Shown: in pieces, positions 1 through 8,096 of the stretch
How the letters are laid out: every line of letters starts with the position of its first letter
Position numbering within the stretch: position 1 is the first letter of the stretch
Assembly: GCA_937997955.1 (NCBI GenBank)
Contig: CALLDR010000008.1
Location: 1-31,778, forward strand
Source: an uncultured Emergencia sp.
GTDB lineage: Bacteria > Bacillota > Clostridia > Peptostreptococcales > Anaerovoracaceae
DNA length: 31,778 nucleotides
Direction of reading: 5' to 3'
The notes under the pieces: model-generated
The model's database searches: none
What the model saw: the letters and a program-made list of their open reading frames with translations, nothing else
Told to the model about the DNA's origin: nothing
Program-made: the position numbers and the translations under genes

Positions 1-76
1 TCTTACCATGGTCTACGTGACCGATGGTTCCGATATTGATATGCGGTTTGGTTCTTTCAAACTTCTGTTTTGCCAT
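1..76 (-). CDS. tuf: Elongation factor Tu, N-terminal fragment (runs off the window)
   Basis: The first 25 codons read MAKQKFERTKPHINIGTIGH followed by VDHGK, which is the start of EF-Tu and reaches into the P-loop of its GTPase domain. EF-Tu delivers aminoacyl-tRNA to the ribosome in the cytoplasm. The ATG at 76-74 is preceded by a strong Shine-Dalgarno (AGGAGG at about 85-91). It follows fusA by 100 bp on the same strand, the usual end of the str operon. The rest of the gene lies beyond the left edge, so nothing can be said about the C-terminal domains. Confidence 0.97.
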   Translation of the reverse strand, partial: MAKQKFERTKPHINIGTIGHVDHGK

Positions 77-101
77 CTTTCTATTTCCTCCTGTTATAGG
101 A

Positions 102-138
102 TCGGGCCACAGACGCCTTTCTCAGGCGCTGCGCCCGA
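102..138 (-). promoter_or_regulatory. Nested hairpin in the fusA-tuf spacer
   Basis: The minus strand can fold TCGGGC with GCCCGA around an inner CGCCT/AGGCG hairpin. There is no following T-run, so it does not look like a terminator. It may be an mRNA processing or stability element ahead of tuf. The function is inferred only. Confidence 0.4.
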
Positions 139-176
139 CAGATAAAATTTCGTTCTGATGATTTGTTGCTGATCTC

Positions 177-2246
177 TTATTTATTGCCGATCTTCTCAAC
201 TAAGTTGTCAGGTAACTTTTCAAAGTGGTCCATCTGCATTACATAGACGCCGCGGCCCTGGGTCTTGGAACGCAGGTCTGTCGCGTAACCGAACATCTCA
301 GACAGAGGTACCATACCTCTTACTGCGACTGCGCCGTTGTTCATGTCGGAACCTTCGATTCTGCCTCTTCTGGAGGAGATATCGCCGATTACGTCACCCA
401 TGTATTCTTCTGGAACGGTAACTTCAACTTTGAAGATAGGCTCCAGCAGAACCGGCTTCGCTTTCTTTGCTGCTTCTCTGAACGCCATGGAAGCGGCAAC
501 CTTGAAGGCCATTTCGGAAGAGTCGACTTCGTGGTAAGAACCGTCGTACAGCTCTACGCCTACGTCTACGACCTGATATCCCGCGATTGGGCCGTTTTCC
601 ATAGCTTCCTTGATACCGTCTTCGATCTTAGGGATAAATTCCTTAGGGATCGCACCACCAACGATGGAGTTGACGAACTCGAAGCCAGCGCCCGGCTCTC
701 TCGGATAAACTTTGATCTTTACATGACCGTACTGTCCGTGACCACCAGACTGCTTTGCGTACTTGTGATCCACGTCCGCGGTAGTGGAGATTGTCTCCTT
801 GTAGGATACCTGCGGCTTACCTACGTTAGCCTCTACCTTGAACTCACGCAGAAGTCTGTCTACGATGATTTCCAGGTGCAGCTCGCCCATACCTGCGATG
901 ATGGTCTGGCCGGTTTCCTCGTTGGTGTAGGTCTTGAACGTCGGGTCTTCCTCGGCCAGCTTAGCCAGCGCGATACCCATCTTTTCCTGACCTGCCTTGG
1001 TCTTCGGCTCGATGGCGATCTCGATTACTGGATCTGGGAATTCCATGGATTCCAGAATGATCTCGTGCTTTTCATCGCAAAGTGTGTCGCCTGTGGTGGT
1101 ATCCTTCAAGCCTACTGCCGCGGCGATATCGCCGGAGTAAACCTTGGTGATCTCTTCTCTCTTGTTGGCATGCATCTGCAGGATTCTGCCGATTCTGCCC
1201 TTCTTGCCCTTTGTTGAGTTGTAGATATAAGAGCCGGAATCCAGGGTACCGGAGTACACTCTGAAGAATGCCAGCTTGCCGACGAACGGGTCAGCCATGA
1301 TCTTGAATGCCAGTGCTGAGAACGGTTCTTCATCGGACGCGTGTCTTACATCTTCCTCGCCGGTTTCAGGGTTGATGCCTTTGATCGGCGGAATGTCAAC
1401 TGGGGACGGCATATAGTCGATAACTGCATCCAGCATCATCTGTACGCCTTTGTTTCTATAAGCTGATCCGCAAAGCATAGGAACCATTTCGCAGGCGATG
1501 GTCTGCTTTCTGATGGTGTCCTTGATTTCCTTTGTGGTCAGTTCCTCGCCTTCCAAGAACTTCATCATCAGTTCTTCGTCACATTCCGCGACGGATTCAA
1601 CTAACTTTTCTCTCCATTCTGTCGCGAGGTCCATCATATCTTCAGGAATGTCGGTAACGTCAAATTCCTTACCGAGCTCGTCCTTATAAATCTCTGCTTT
1701 CATCTCTACCAGGTCGATAATTCCTACGAATGTATCTTCTGCACCGATCGGCAGCTGGATAGGGACTGCATTTGCCTTCAGTCTATCCTTGACCATATCA
1801 ACAACCCTGAAGTAGTTTGCTCCCAGAATATCCATCTTGTTGACGAAAATCATTCTAGGTACGCCGTACTTTTCAGCCTGTCTCCAAACGGTTTCAGACT
1901 GCGGCTCTACACCGCCCTTGGCACAGAGCACAGTTACTGCTCCGTCCAGAACTCTCAGGGAACGCTCTACTTCTACTGTAAAGTCAACGTGTCCCGGAGT
2001 GTCGATGATGTTGATTCTGTGGCCTTTCCATTGTGCGGTAGTTGCAGCAGAGGTAATTGTAATACCACGTTCCTGTTCCTGTTCCATCCAGTCCATCGTA
2101 GCGGCGCCGTCGTGGGTTTCGCCGATTTTATGTGTTCTTCCTGTATAGAAAAGGATACGTTCAGTGGTAGTGGTCTTTCCGGCGTCAATGTGCGCCATGA
2201 TACCAATATTTCTTGTTTTCTCAAGTGAAAACTCTCTACCAGCCAT
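177..2246 (-). CDS. fusA: Elongation factor G
   Basis: EF-G is the GTPase that drives ribosomal translocation and, with RRF, ribosome recycling. The 689-aa product is full length for the family. GTPase motifs are visible: G1 AHIDAGKTT near residue 18, G3 DTPGH near residue 83 and G4 NKMD near residue 137. The C-terminal domains IV-V follow, with GGHGQYGHV and SSRRGRIEG. The ATG at 2246 has a good Shine-Dalgarno (GGAGG) just upstream. It lies 45 bp downstream of rpsG and 100 bp upstream of tuf, so it is part of the str operon. Nothing unusual is seen in the protein. Confidence 0.98.
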   Translation of the reverse strand: MAGREFSLEKTRNIGIMAHIDAGKTTTTERILFYTGRTHKIGETHDGAATMDWMEQEQERGITITSAATTAQWKGHRINIIDTPGHVDFTVEVERSLRVLDGAVTVLCAKGGVEPQSETVWRQAEKYGVPRMIFVNKMDILGANYFRVVDMVKDRLKANAVPIQLPIGAEDTFVGIIDLVEMKAEIYKDELGKEFDVTDIPEDMMDLATEWREKLVESVAECDEELMMKFLEGEELTTKEIKDTIRKQTIACEMVPMLCGSAYRNKGVQMMLDAVIDYMPSPVDIPPIKGINPETGEEDVRHASDEEPFSALAFKIMADPFVGKLAFFRVYSGTLDSGSYIYNSTKGKKGRIGRILQMHANKREEITKVYSGDIAAAVGLKDTTTGDTLCDEKHEIILESMEFPDPVIEIAIEPKTKAGQEKMGIALAKLAEEDPTFKTYTNEETGQTIIAGMGELHLEIIVDRLLREFKVEANVGKPQVSYKETISTTADVDHKYAKQSGGHGQYGHVKIKVYPREPGAGFEFVNSIVGGAIPKEFIPKIEDGIKEAMENGPIAGYQVVDVGVELYDGSYHEVDSSEMAFKVAASMAFREAAKKAKPVLLEPIFKVEVTVPEEYMGDVIGDISSRRGRIEGSDMNNGAVAVRGMVPLSEMFGYATDLRSKTQGRGVYVMQMDHFEKLPDNLVEKIGNK

Positions 2247-2291
2247 ATTACATTTCCTCCAATTATTCTACAAGTGCTGAAGAAGCTCCGA

Positions 2292-2762
2292 TTACCATCT
2301 GAAGTGTGCGAATGCCTTGTTGGCCTCTGCCATCTTGTGGGTATCTTCTTTCTTCTTAACAGATGCGCCAGTGTTGTTTGCTGCATCCATCAGTTCCTTT
2401 GCCAGTCTTTCGGACATGGTCTTTTCACCTCTGAGTCTGGTGTACTTTGTCAGCCATCTCAGGCCCAGGGTCTGTCTTCTCTCTGGTCTTACTTCAATAG
2501 GAACCTGGTAGTTTGCACCACCGATTCTTCTTGCTTTTACTTCTAAAACAGGCATGATGTTGTTCATCGCCTTTTCAAATACTTCCAGTGGATCTTCACC
2601 AGTTTTTTCTTTGATCTCATCAAAGGCAGTGTAAACGATGTTCTGCGCTACACCCTTCTTTCCGTCCAGCATGATGCTGTTGATCAGCTTTGCTACAACA
2701 ACACTGCCGTAAACTGGATCTGGAAGTACTTCACGCTTTGGTGTGTTACCTTTTCTTGGCAC
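2292..2762 (-). CDS. rpsG: Ribosomal protein S7
   Basis: S7 is a primary 16S rRNA-binding protein of the 30S head. It starts PRKGNTPKREVLPDP and contains the conserved GGANYQVPIEVRPERR and LRWL segments. I place the start at the GTG at 2762-2760, giving 156 aa, the normal length. That codon has a Shine-Dalgarno (GAGGAGG, about 2771-2777) at proper spacing, whereas the open frame extending further upstream has none and would put the SD inside the coding region. It is the second gene of the rpsL-rpsG-fusA-tuf unit. Its leader is unusual: a 107-bp inverted-repeat element ends only about 20 bases before the start codon. Confidence 0.97.
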   Translation of the reverse strand: MPRKGNTPKREVLPDPVYGSVVVAKLINSIMLDGKKGVAQNIVYTAFDEIKEKTGEDPLEVFEKAMNNIMPVLEVKARRIGGANYQVPIEVRPERRQTLGLRWLTKYTRLRGEKTMSERLAKELMDAANNTGASVKKKEDTHKMAEANKAFAHFRW

Positions 2763-2781
2763 TTCTCTTCCCTCCTCGCTT

Positions 2782-2888
2782 GATAATTTCACCTATGACT
2801 GTGTTGCTGCATGCGTCGCGCTCGCTCACGTACCTCAAGTACGCTGCGCTCGCACTCCTTTGCGCGCCTTGTCCCAGGCGAAATTATC
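2782..2888. repeat. 107-bp element with inverted terminal repeats in the rpsG leader
   Basis: The ends GATAATTTCACCT (2782-2794) and AGGCGAAATTATC (2876-2888) are inverted copies with one mismatch in 13. The interior is GC-rich and holds CGTAC/GTACG around CTCAA (about 2829-2843). The element is unlike the flanking ribosomal genes and looks like a small mobile or palindromic intergenic repeat (MITE- or REP-like). No target duplication is obvious by eye. Copy number in the genome cannot be judged here. Confidence 0.6.
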
Positions 2889-2917
2889 TGCGCGAGAACA
2901 CTTTCTATTATTCCCAT
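2789..2917 (-). CDS. Possible 42-aa small protein overlapping the inverted-repeat element
   Basis: The ATG at 2917-2915 has a strong Shine-Dalgarno (GGAGG) seven bases upstream, and the frame stays open for 42 codons: MGIIESVLAQ at the start, then a basic segment with ECERSVLEVRERARR. The ORF runs into the inverted-repeat element and stops in its left end. It lies between rpsL and rpsG on the same strand, so it would be translated from the str mRNA. I recognise no family. The good ribosome-binding site argues for translation. The composition of the second half, which is just the repeat element, argues for an accidental or truncated frame. Confidence 0.3.
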   Translation of the reverse strand: MGIIESVLAQIISPGTRRAKECERSVLEVRERARRMQQHSHR

Positions 2918-3226
2918 GCTTTCATCCTCCAACAAAACGTCTGCAGCTCACAAGGCAAAATTACCTGCACAATTGCTTCAACTAATTTTGTAATTGCACA
3001 TCTCTCTTCACCCCGCGCGTTTTACGCGGGATTACTCTGGGCCGCCCGGCAATCAAATAGACGCCCAGTCTTGGTCGGGGGTACTCGACGGATCTATACA
3101 GCCGCCGCGAGCGCACTCAATACAATTGCTTTCAGCCCGTGCCAGAAAAGCACACAGCCTTAGTATATATATTAAGGGCTCTTTTCATTCCCGATACATT
3201 CTAATTTGTTTTCTTGAAAAAATAGA
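2918..3226. other. rpsL-rpsG spacer, no gene recognised
   Basis: This 309-bp stretch is unusually long for the space between these two genes. It holds a short hairpin (CCCGCG/CGCGGG at about 3014-3033) and an AT-rich weak inverted repeat (CCTTA/TAAGG at about 3156-3177). Neither is followed by a T-run that would make a convincing terminator. No conserved protein or RNA was recognised. Confidence 0.5.
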
Positions 3227-3643
3227 CTATTTCTTCTTAGGTCTCTTTGCGCCGTACTTGGAACGGGCCTGGCCTCTGTTGTTAACACCAGCAGTATCCA
3301 GGGTTCCTCTGATGATGTGATATCTTACACCTGGCAGGTCCTTAACTCTTCCGCCTCTGATGAGTACAACGCTGTGTTCCTGCAGATTGTGTCCGATACC
3401 AGGAATGTATGCTGTAACTTCGATACCATTGGTCAGACGTACTCTGGCAACCTTTCTAAGAGCGGAATTCGGCTTCTTAGGTGTTACTGTCTTAACTGAA
3501 GTGCACACGCCTCTTTTCTGCGGTGAGTTTGTGTTGGTTGCGACTCTTCTCAAAGAGTTCATTCCCTTACCGAGAGCAGGAGCTGTAGACTTCTTAACAG
3601 AACTGGTTCTGCCCTGACGTACTAATTGATTAATAGTAGGCAT
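3227..3643 (-). CDS. rpsL: Ribosomal protein S12
   Basis: S12 sits at the decoding centre of the 30S subunit. The 138-aa sequence has the insertion between PALGKG and SPQKRGVC that is typical of Gram-positive S12, the TPKKPNSALRK loop and the GGRVKDLPGVR loop. The lysines of both loops, where streptomycin-resistance changes occur in other bacteria, are the sensitive type. It is the first gene of its transcription unit, with a clear promoter upstream and a Shine-Dalgarno (AAAGGAG) before the ATG. In many Bacillota rpoC, often followed by an L7Ae-like gene, lies immediately upstream. Here a four-gene accessory unit separates them and no L7Ae-like gene is seen. Confidence 0.98.
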   Translation of the reverse strand: MPTINQLVRQGRTSSVKKSTAPALGKGMNSLRRVATNTNSPQKRGVCTSVKTVTPKKPNSALRKVARVRLTNGIEVTAYIPGIGHNLQEHSVVLIRGGRVKDLPGVRYHIIRGTLDTAGVNNRGQARSKYGAKRPKKK

Positions 3644-3686
3644 TGGTTTCTCCTTTCATTTTAATTTATTCTCACAGTCAAATTGA

Positions 3687-3705
3687 CCCTAAAGAAAATC
3701 TAGGG
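3687..3705 (-). promoter_or_regulatory. Hairpin in the rpsL leader
   Basis: CCCTA and TAGGG can pair around a 9-base loop in the 5' untranslated region of rpsL. The stem is short and there is no T-run. It could be a leader structure, but function is not shown. Confidence 0.3.
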
Positions 3706-3729
3706 CCAAATTAACTCGAAACTTTATTC

Positions 3730-3758
3730 AGTTTATCACATTTCTGCCCTGAGTGCAA
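3730..3758 (-). promoter_or_regulatory. Promoter of the rpsL-rpsG-fusA-tuf operon
   Basis: On the minus strand a TTGCAC -35 (3753-3758) and a TAAACT -10 (3730-3735) are separated by exactly 17 bp. The -10 lies about 87 bp before the rpsL start codon. This fits a housekeeping sigma-A promoter and explains how the operon is expressed although it is detached from rpoBC. Confidence 0.7.
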
Positions 3759-3855
3759 GCAGAATATCTTGAATTGCGTTGAAAATTCTCAAGTTTTTCT
3801 CCCTTTGCGAAGACTCGCCGTCAAAACCCACGATGTTTCTCCGCCGCCGCGCCCC

Positions 3856-5715
3856 TCACGTTCCTGCCGCTGTTTCCCACCGGCACCAGTTTTCCGTTCT
3901 GACAGGCTGTATGATATATCTGGCGGCTTCCGAAGCCAGCTTAGAATTCCTTCCGGAATCCGCCGCTTCCTCATCGGTTTCGCCATTGGCTTCCGAAGCC
4001 GCTCTGCCATCTGTCCCGCCGCCAGCAGCGCCGCTCAGAAGGCCTCTCACGGCCTGAAGCTCCTCTTCACTCATATCATAGTCCAGATCCGTGATATTGC
4101 TTTTGACTCTGCCTCGGTAAATGACGCCGCTGCTGTCTATAATGACACATTCCATGGCCGGGCTCCTGTAGCTGAGCTTCGAGCCGCCGGTCAGCAGGTT
4201 CTGAACGAGGGCCGCTTTGCCGTCTTTGGCCGCAATCGCCAGTCCCGCGTCGGCACTGCATTGATATTTGGCGTAGGAATTTTCTTTAGACGCTGTGGCC
4301 GCGTCAAAGAGAGCCTGGTCCAGGCCGTTTTCCGCCTCCCCGCTGTAAAGAATATCATAAGGTCTTTCATCATCTTCCGTCCTGGTCAGAACCGCGATAT
4401 GCCCCTGATGATTGGTCAAAGCCAGCGTCCCGTCCTCGCCCCAGGCGTAGGTCATGTTTTCTGACGCCGGAAAGACCTCCATCGGACCACCACTCGTCCA
4501 GGTATCCGCGTCGACCATGTCCACGAAGCACTGTCCGTCCTTTACGGAGAAGACAGCCAGATATCTGTGGTCGGCCGATAAGCTCATTTCCACGTATTCG
4601 GCCTCTTCATCCAGAGAATAAACCATCTTCATCTCGTCGACGGCCGGCTTCGGATTGGGCACCGTTTTGCTCCTTGAGCCCTTTGTTACGGTAGCGGTGG
4701 CGATCACGTCAACAGGTAGTTCATACACGCCGAACCCTCCGCTGATCTGAGAAAGGTCTACGGAAGCGCCTTTGGCCGTCCTGTTGTTGACGATGAAAAG
4801 TATCCTGTTCTTCAGATTGTAGTCAGAGGCTTTTTTCCTCGCCTCAGGCGTGTCAGACTGATCGCCGGCTTCATATGGCAGTCCGCCGGAAAGATCCGGG
4901 TGAGACCACTTTTTCCCGTCCAGGATATTTTCCTCCTGAACGACCAGAATGGGATCAAACTCATAGAAATCCTCGCCCTCGCCCAATGGCTTGCGGATCT
5001 CTGTCTCATAGCCCAGGGACGTCTTGTCATCGTCACGCTCCGCTTTGGCAACCCTGTATTCCTGATACTCATTCCCTATGACCGGAATCTTGAAAAATTC
5101 GTTAAGGGCCGTGTACAAATCCACATCTTCATCGTAGGCCGTTCCGCTTTCCTCTGAAAGCCTGCCCCTCTGTTCATAAACCTTCAGGCCGGTCAGCGCG
5201 TTCTCCGAGTTGTATATCTTGGAGCCGAGCTGAAAGTCAAAGCTGACGGGATAGAAGTCCAGGTAATCCCGCAGCTTGATTCTGCCTGTTTCCTCCTCGC
5301 CGCTTTCCGCGACCCTCTGCTGGATCTCATCATAAAAGGAATGAAGCTCCTTATCCTGCAGTCCCGCCAGCCCGCTGTACTCCAGCCGCGTGACATACGG
5401 CGCCGCGGACCACCCGGTGAAGCGAATATCGTCGTAAACCGATACGACGGTCGTTTTCGCCAATTCCCCTCTTTGAAAGGAGGAAGTGGTCTGGCCGGTG
5501 CTGTAATCAAAGCTGCTGATCCAATGAAGGTCGTCCGACGAGTCGGCCCGAAAGCCTACTACGAGACCTTCCGCCGCTTCCCGGTCCCCTGCAGTCGTTT
5601 CCTCCGTCAGCACAGCTTCGCCAACCTGGCCCCACGCGAAGATCCAGCCATAGGCTGTCATACCAATGGCAAAAACCGCCGCTGCCGCAAATAGAATCAT
5701 CGATTTTTTCATCAT
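3856..5715 (-). CDS. Large signal-anchored extracytoplasmic protein of an ABC transporter locus, function unknown
   Basis: This 619-aa protein begins with MMKKSMILFAAAAVFAIGMT, a signal peptide or single N-terminal membrane anchor (about residues 4-28), with no lipobox cysteine. The rest is polar and acidic. The region after about residue 370 has repeated short strands typical of a beta-propeller (MSLSADHRYLAVFSVKDG, YAWGEDGTLALTNHQGHIAVL), but I cannot assign a family. The C-terminal 60 residues are low in complexity (GTDGRAASEANGETDEEAAD). It is the last gene of the XRE-permease-ATPase unit, 80 bp after the ATPase, with a Shine-Dalgarno (AAAGGAG) before the start. It may be a sensor or substrate-binding partner of the transporter; that is inference from position. 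Confidence 0.7.
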   Translation of the reverse strand: MMKKSMILFAAAAVFAIGMTAYGWIFAWGQVGEAVLTEETTAGDREAAEGLVVGFRADSSDDLHWISSFDYSTGQTTSSFQRGELAKTTVVSVYDDIRFTGWSAAPYVTRLEYSGLAGLQDKELHSFYDEIQQRVAESGEEETGRIKLRDYLDFYPVSFDFQLGSKIYNSENALTGLKVYEQRGRLSEESGTAYDEDVDLYTALNEFFKIPVIGNEYQEYRVAKAERDDDKTSLGYETEIRKPLGEGEDFYEFDPILVVQEENILDGKKWSHPDLSGGLPYEAGDQSDTPEARKKASDYNLKNRILFIVNNRTAKGASVDLSQISGGFGVYELPVDVIATATVTKGSRSKTVPNPKPAVDEMKMVYSLDEEAEYVEMSLSADHRYLAVFSVKDGQCFVDMVDADTWTSGGPMEVFPASENMTYAWGEDGTLALTNHQGHIAVLTRTEDDERPYDILYSGEAENGLDQALFDAATASKENSYAKYQCSADAGLAIAAKDGKAALVQNLLTGGSKLSYRSPAMECVIIDSSGVIYRGRVKSNITDLDYDMSEEELQAVRGLLSGAAGGGTDGRAASEANGETDEEAADSGRNSKLASEAARYIIQPVRTENWCRWETAAGT

Positions 5716-5742
5716 GCCTGCATCTCCTTTGCCCTCATCGTC

Positions 5743-5806
5743 TGCGCCACGTCATCTCTGTCCCTGCGCCGCGTCATCTCTGTCCCTTCTCCCCGTCATT
5801 TCATCT
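5743..5806. repeat. 22-bp tandem repeat at the 3' end of the ABC ATPase gene
   Basis: Two near-identical 22-bp units (5743-5764 and 5765-5786, one difference) are followed by a degenerate third unit (5787-5806) that contains the stop codon of the ATPase gene. The array fills the spacer to the downstream gene and may vary in copy number. Confidence 0.75.
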
Positions 5807-6518
5807 GGTCCACGGCCCTTCTGATGCGGTCCGCCCTGTAATCGTACTTTTCCTTTACGATTTCAATCAAAGATTTACCGGAGGCTTTTATATCCTCCAC
5901 GCTCAGATCGTCTATGATCTCGCTCTTTCTTATGAGAACCGCCCGGTCCACGTAGTCGGCGATCTCCTCGATCAAATGGGTGGAGATGACGACGGTCTCG
6001 TTTTTATCCACCACGCTTACCAAAACCTCATAAAAATCCTCCCTGTTGAACACGTCGTTGCCCGCGAAAGGCTCATCCATGAATATGTATTCGGCCCCCT
6101 GGCTGATGGCCAGCACCACTTCAAACTGATTCTGCATTCCCATGCTGAACTCGCTGATCTTTTTCTTCGCCGGCAGCTCAAAGAATTCCATCAAAGCGTC
6201 ATACCGCTTTTCGTTAAACATGGGAAAATGCATCTTGTAGAACTGCTTGTGGTCGTTTGCCGTGATCGACGGGAAGAAGGAGTGGTCCCCCGTGGCGAAG
6301 GAAAGCCTGGAGATGTTGGTCTCGTCGATCTTTTGACCGTCCAATGTGATCTCGCCCTCGTAGGTCAAAAATCCCATGATGCACTTCATCAAAGTGGTCT
6401 TGCCGGCTCCGTTGGCCCCAAAGAGCCCTATGATCTGCCCCTTGGGGATCTGAAGACTGCAGTTGGACAGCGCCGTCTTTTCCTTATATTTCTTAGATAC
6501 GTTTTTAACCTCAATCAT
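5796..6518 (-). CDS. ABC transporter ATP-binding protein (YtrB/BcrA-like)
   Basis: A 240-aa nucleotide-binding subunit that would hydrolyse ATP at the inner face of the membrane to power the neighbouring permease. Walker A is GANGAGKT (34-41), the signature is the atypical FSMGMQ (124-129) in place of LSGGQ, Walker B is YIFMDEP (144-150) and the switch histidine is H181. No glutamine is evident in the usual Q-loop position. This pattern is common in ABC-2 type exporters such as YtrB. The ATG is preceded by AAGGAGG. It lies 85 bp after the permease gene and belongs to the same unit. The substrate cannot be predicted. Confidence 0.93.
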   Translation of the reverse strand: MIEVKNVSKKYKEKTALSNCSLQIPKGQIIGLFGANGAGKTTLMKCIMGFLTYEGEITLDGQKIDETNISRLSFATGDHSFFPSITANDHKQFYKMHFPMFNEKRYDALMEFFELPAKKKISEFSMGMQNQFEVVLAISQGAEYIFMDEPFAGNDVFNREDFYEVLVSVVDKNETVVISTHLIEEIADYVDRAVLIRKSEIIDDLSVEDIKASGKSLIEIVKEKYDYRADRIRRAVDQMK

Positions 6519-6603
6519 ACTCCGTCCTCCTTAACGGTCCGCCCCGCGGGCAATTACAGGCAGCCTGGTAGCCGCCGCGGGCCGGCCGCCGCTCTCAAAA
6601 CTC

Positions 6604-8031
6604 TTAAAATGGTAAAATCCGCGCCAGATAATCCTGCTGCAGCGCCAGCTCCGGTGTTCCGAAGACATACACGCACAGATCGATGACAGTGTGCGCCGCC
6701 ATGATCATCACGATGAAACACGCCTGCAGGGCAGGAGCTGTCCAGATGGTCCTCGGATACTCCCTTCTGTCCGGCAGCCGCTTCATCACGTACACGCTCT
6801 TGGTCTTCTTGTTATAATACTCCCAGTTCCAATATGCCTGAAGAAAGAGGACCATCAGAACGCCGATCAGGTATCCGTAATAAGTATGCGCCTCAAGGTC
6901 CCAGAAATAAGGCATTTTCAGCCCGGAAGCGATGGTTACGCCCTTGATGCCGCTGGTAATTTTGTTCAGCCCTGTGATATACCGAAAGACAAAGACCAGA
7001 TGCTCGATAATCCCTATGACGATCCCCGCGCCGAACAGGGTATTGGCCCTTTCCATGTCGATTCCCAGTGGCATAAACCTGCGTCTGAGCCAGCCCACAT
7101 CGAGCCTTCGCAGGCCCTTTCTCCCGCCGCCGTCTGTCGTGTCGTATAACTGGGGCAGGGCCATTTTGAGAGCCTCGGGGTCGTCCCCTTCAACCGGCCG
7201 GTTGGCCTCAGGAACGTAGCTGCTGTCATCAAAATCAAAGCTGTCCAGGTCCATGATCCCGGCGTACTGGTTGGCCTTGAAAGGATCACCCTTAGGGTGC
7301 TTTTCCCTTGAGATCACGTCCCAAAAGGAAACGGCAGTGTACCCCGCGATTATGACGATGGTCATGAACAGATAGATATCGTCCAGGACATGGATCCAGA
7401 CCAGAAAGGCGGGAATCAGCACCAGCGCCGCGCCGAAGGACGGCCTGCCGTTATGCCAGCTCAGATAGCAGGACTTGGCACATTCACCAGCCAGGGCCAG
7501 CATCACAACGATATTGAAGACGACGAAGCCCGGATCCGCCACAGGAAGCAATACATGTCCTATGTCCGTCCTCAGCAGGCCGAGGGCAAATTTGGTGTCA
7601 ATGCCGGCGGCGCCTGCCATGGTCAGCCCCAGCCTTCCGATGACAAAGAGGGAAGCGACAGCCATGCCCCAGAAGATAAGGGTCAAAACGAGATAATAGA
7701 CAAAGATCGTCAGATAAGCCGATACCGGCGACAGTCGCAGCCTCCTCATGGTATAGCCGGTGGTCGCGTGGGAAGCCTTCATGTCCTTTCGCCCGTTCAG
7801 GGAGCCTGCCACAGCCGTCAGCCCCAGCAGGTTCGCCGCGGCAAAGAGCAAAACGGCCCAAAAGCCGCCAAAGCCCCGCTCCATCAGCAGATAGGAATTG
7901 GCCTCGCAGGGATTCCCGATCCTGGCGTAAAAGACCGCGAGAAAGCCCACGGGTATGACCGCGGCCGCGAGAAGAATCTTTATGCGCCCCGCCCTGTTGT
8001 ATAAAAAGATTAAAGAAAGATATTTGTTCAT
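6604..8031 (-). CDS. ABC-2-like permease / polytopic membrane protein
   Basis: A 475-aa integral membrane protein with roughly eight hydrophobic segments: about 18-36, 57-77, 104-132, 165-185 and 197-236, then a hydrophilic acidic stretch (about 245-325), then about 335-355, 390-410 and 437-458. I choose the start MNKYLSLIF at 8031-8029, because a strong Shine-Dalgarno (GGAGGTG, 8038-8044) sits eight bases upstream. An ATG 21 bases earlier would put that site inside the gene. It lies directly before the ABC ATPase and is almost certainly its membrane partner. The family could not be named beyond ABC-2 type, and the long cytoplasmic insertion is unusual. Confidence 0.8.
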   Translation of the reverse strand: MNKYLSLIFLYNRAGRIKILLAAAVIPVGFLAVFYARIGNPCEANSYLLMERGFGGFWAVLLFAAANLLGLTAVAGSLNGRKDMKASHATTGYTMRRLRLSPVSAYLTIFVYYLVLTLIFWGMAVASLFVIGRLGLTMAGAAGIDTKFALGLLRTDIGHVLLPVADPGFVVFNIVVMLALAGECAKSCYLSWHNGRPSFGAALVLIPAFLVWIHVLDDIYLFMTIVIIAGYTAVSFWDVISREKHPKGDPFKANQYAGIMDLDSFDFDDSSYVPEANRPVEGDDPEALKMALPQLYDTTDGGGRKGLRRLDVGWLRRRFMPLGIDMERANTLFGAGIVIGIIEHLVFVFRYITGLNKITSGIKGVTIASGLKMPYFWDLEAHTYYGYLIGVLMVLFLQAYWNWEYYNKKTKSVYVMKRLPDRREYPRTIWTAPALQACFIVMIMAAHTVIDLCVYVFGTPELALQQDYLARILPF

Positions 8032-8096
8032 TTTAAGCACCTCCCGGTTCATGGCCCATACTCACCTCAGCCCGTCAAAAGGGAGCGATCCCGGAT

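Noticed and set aside
3014..3033. Terminator between rpsL and rpsG
   Set aside because: The CCCGCG/CGCGGG hairpin has no T-run after it on the minus strand, so read-through into rpsG is expected.
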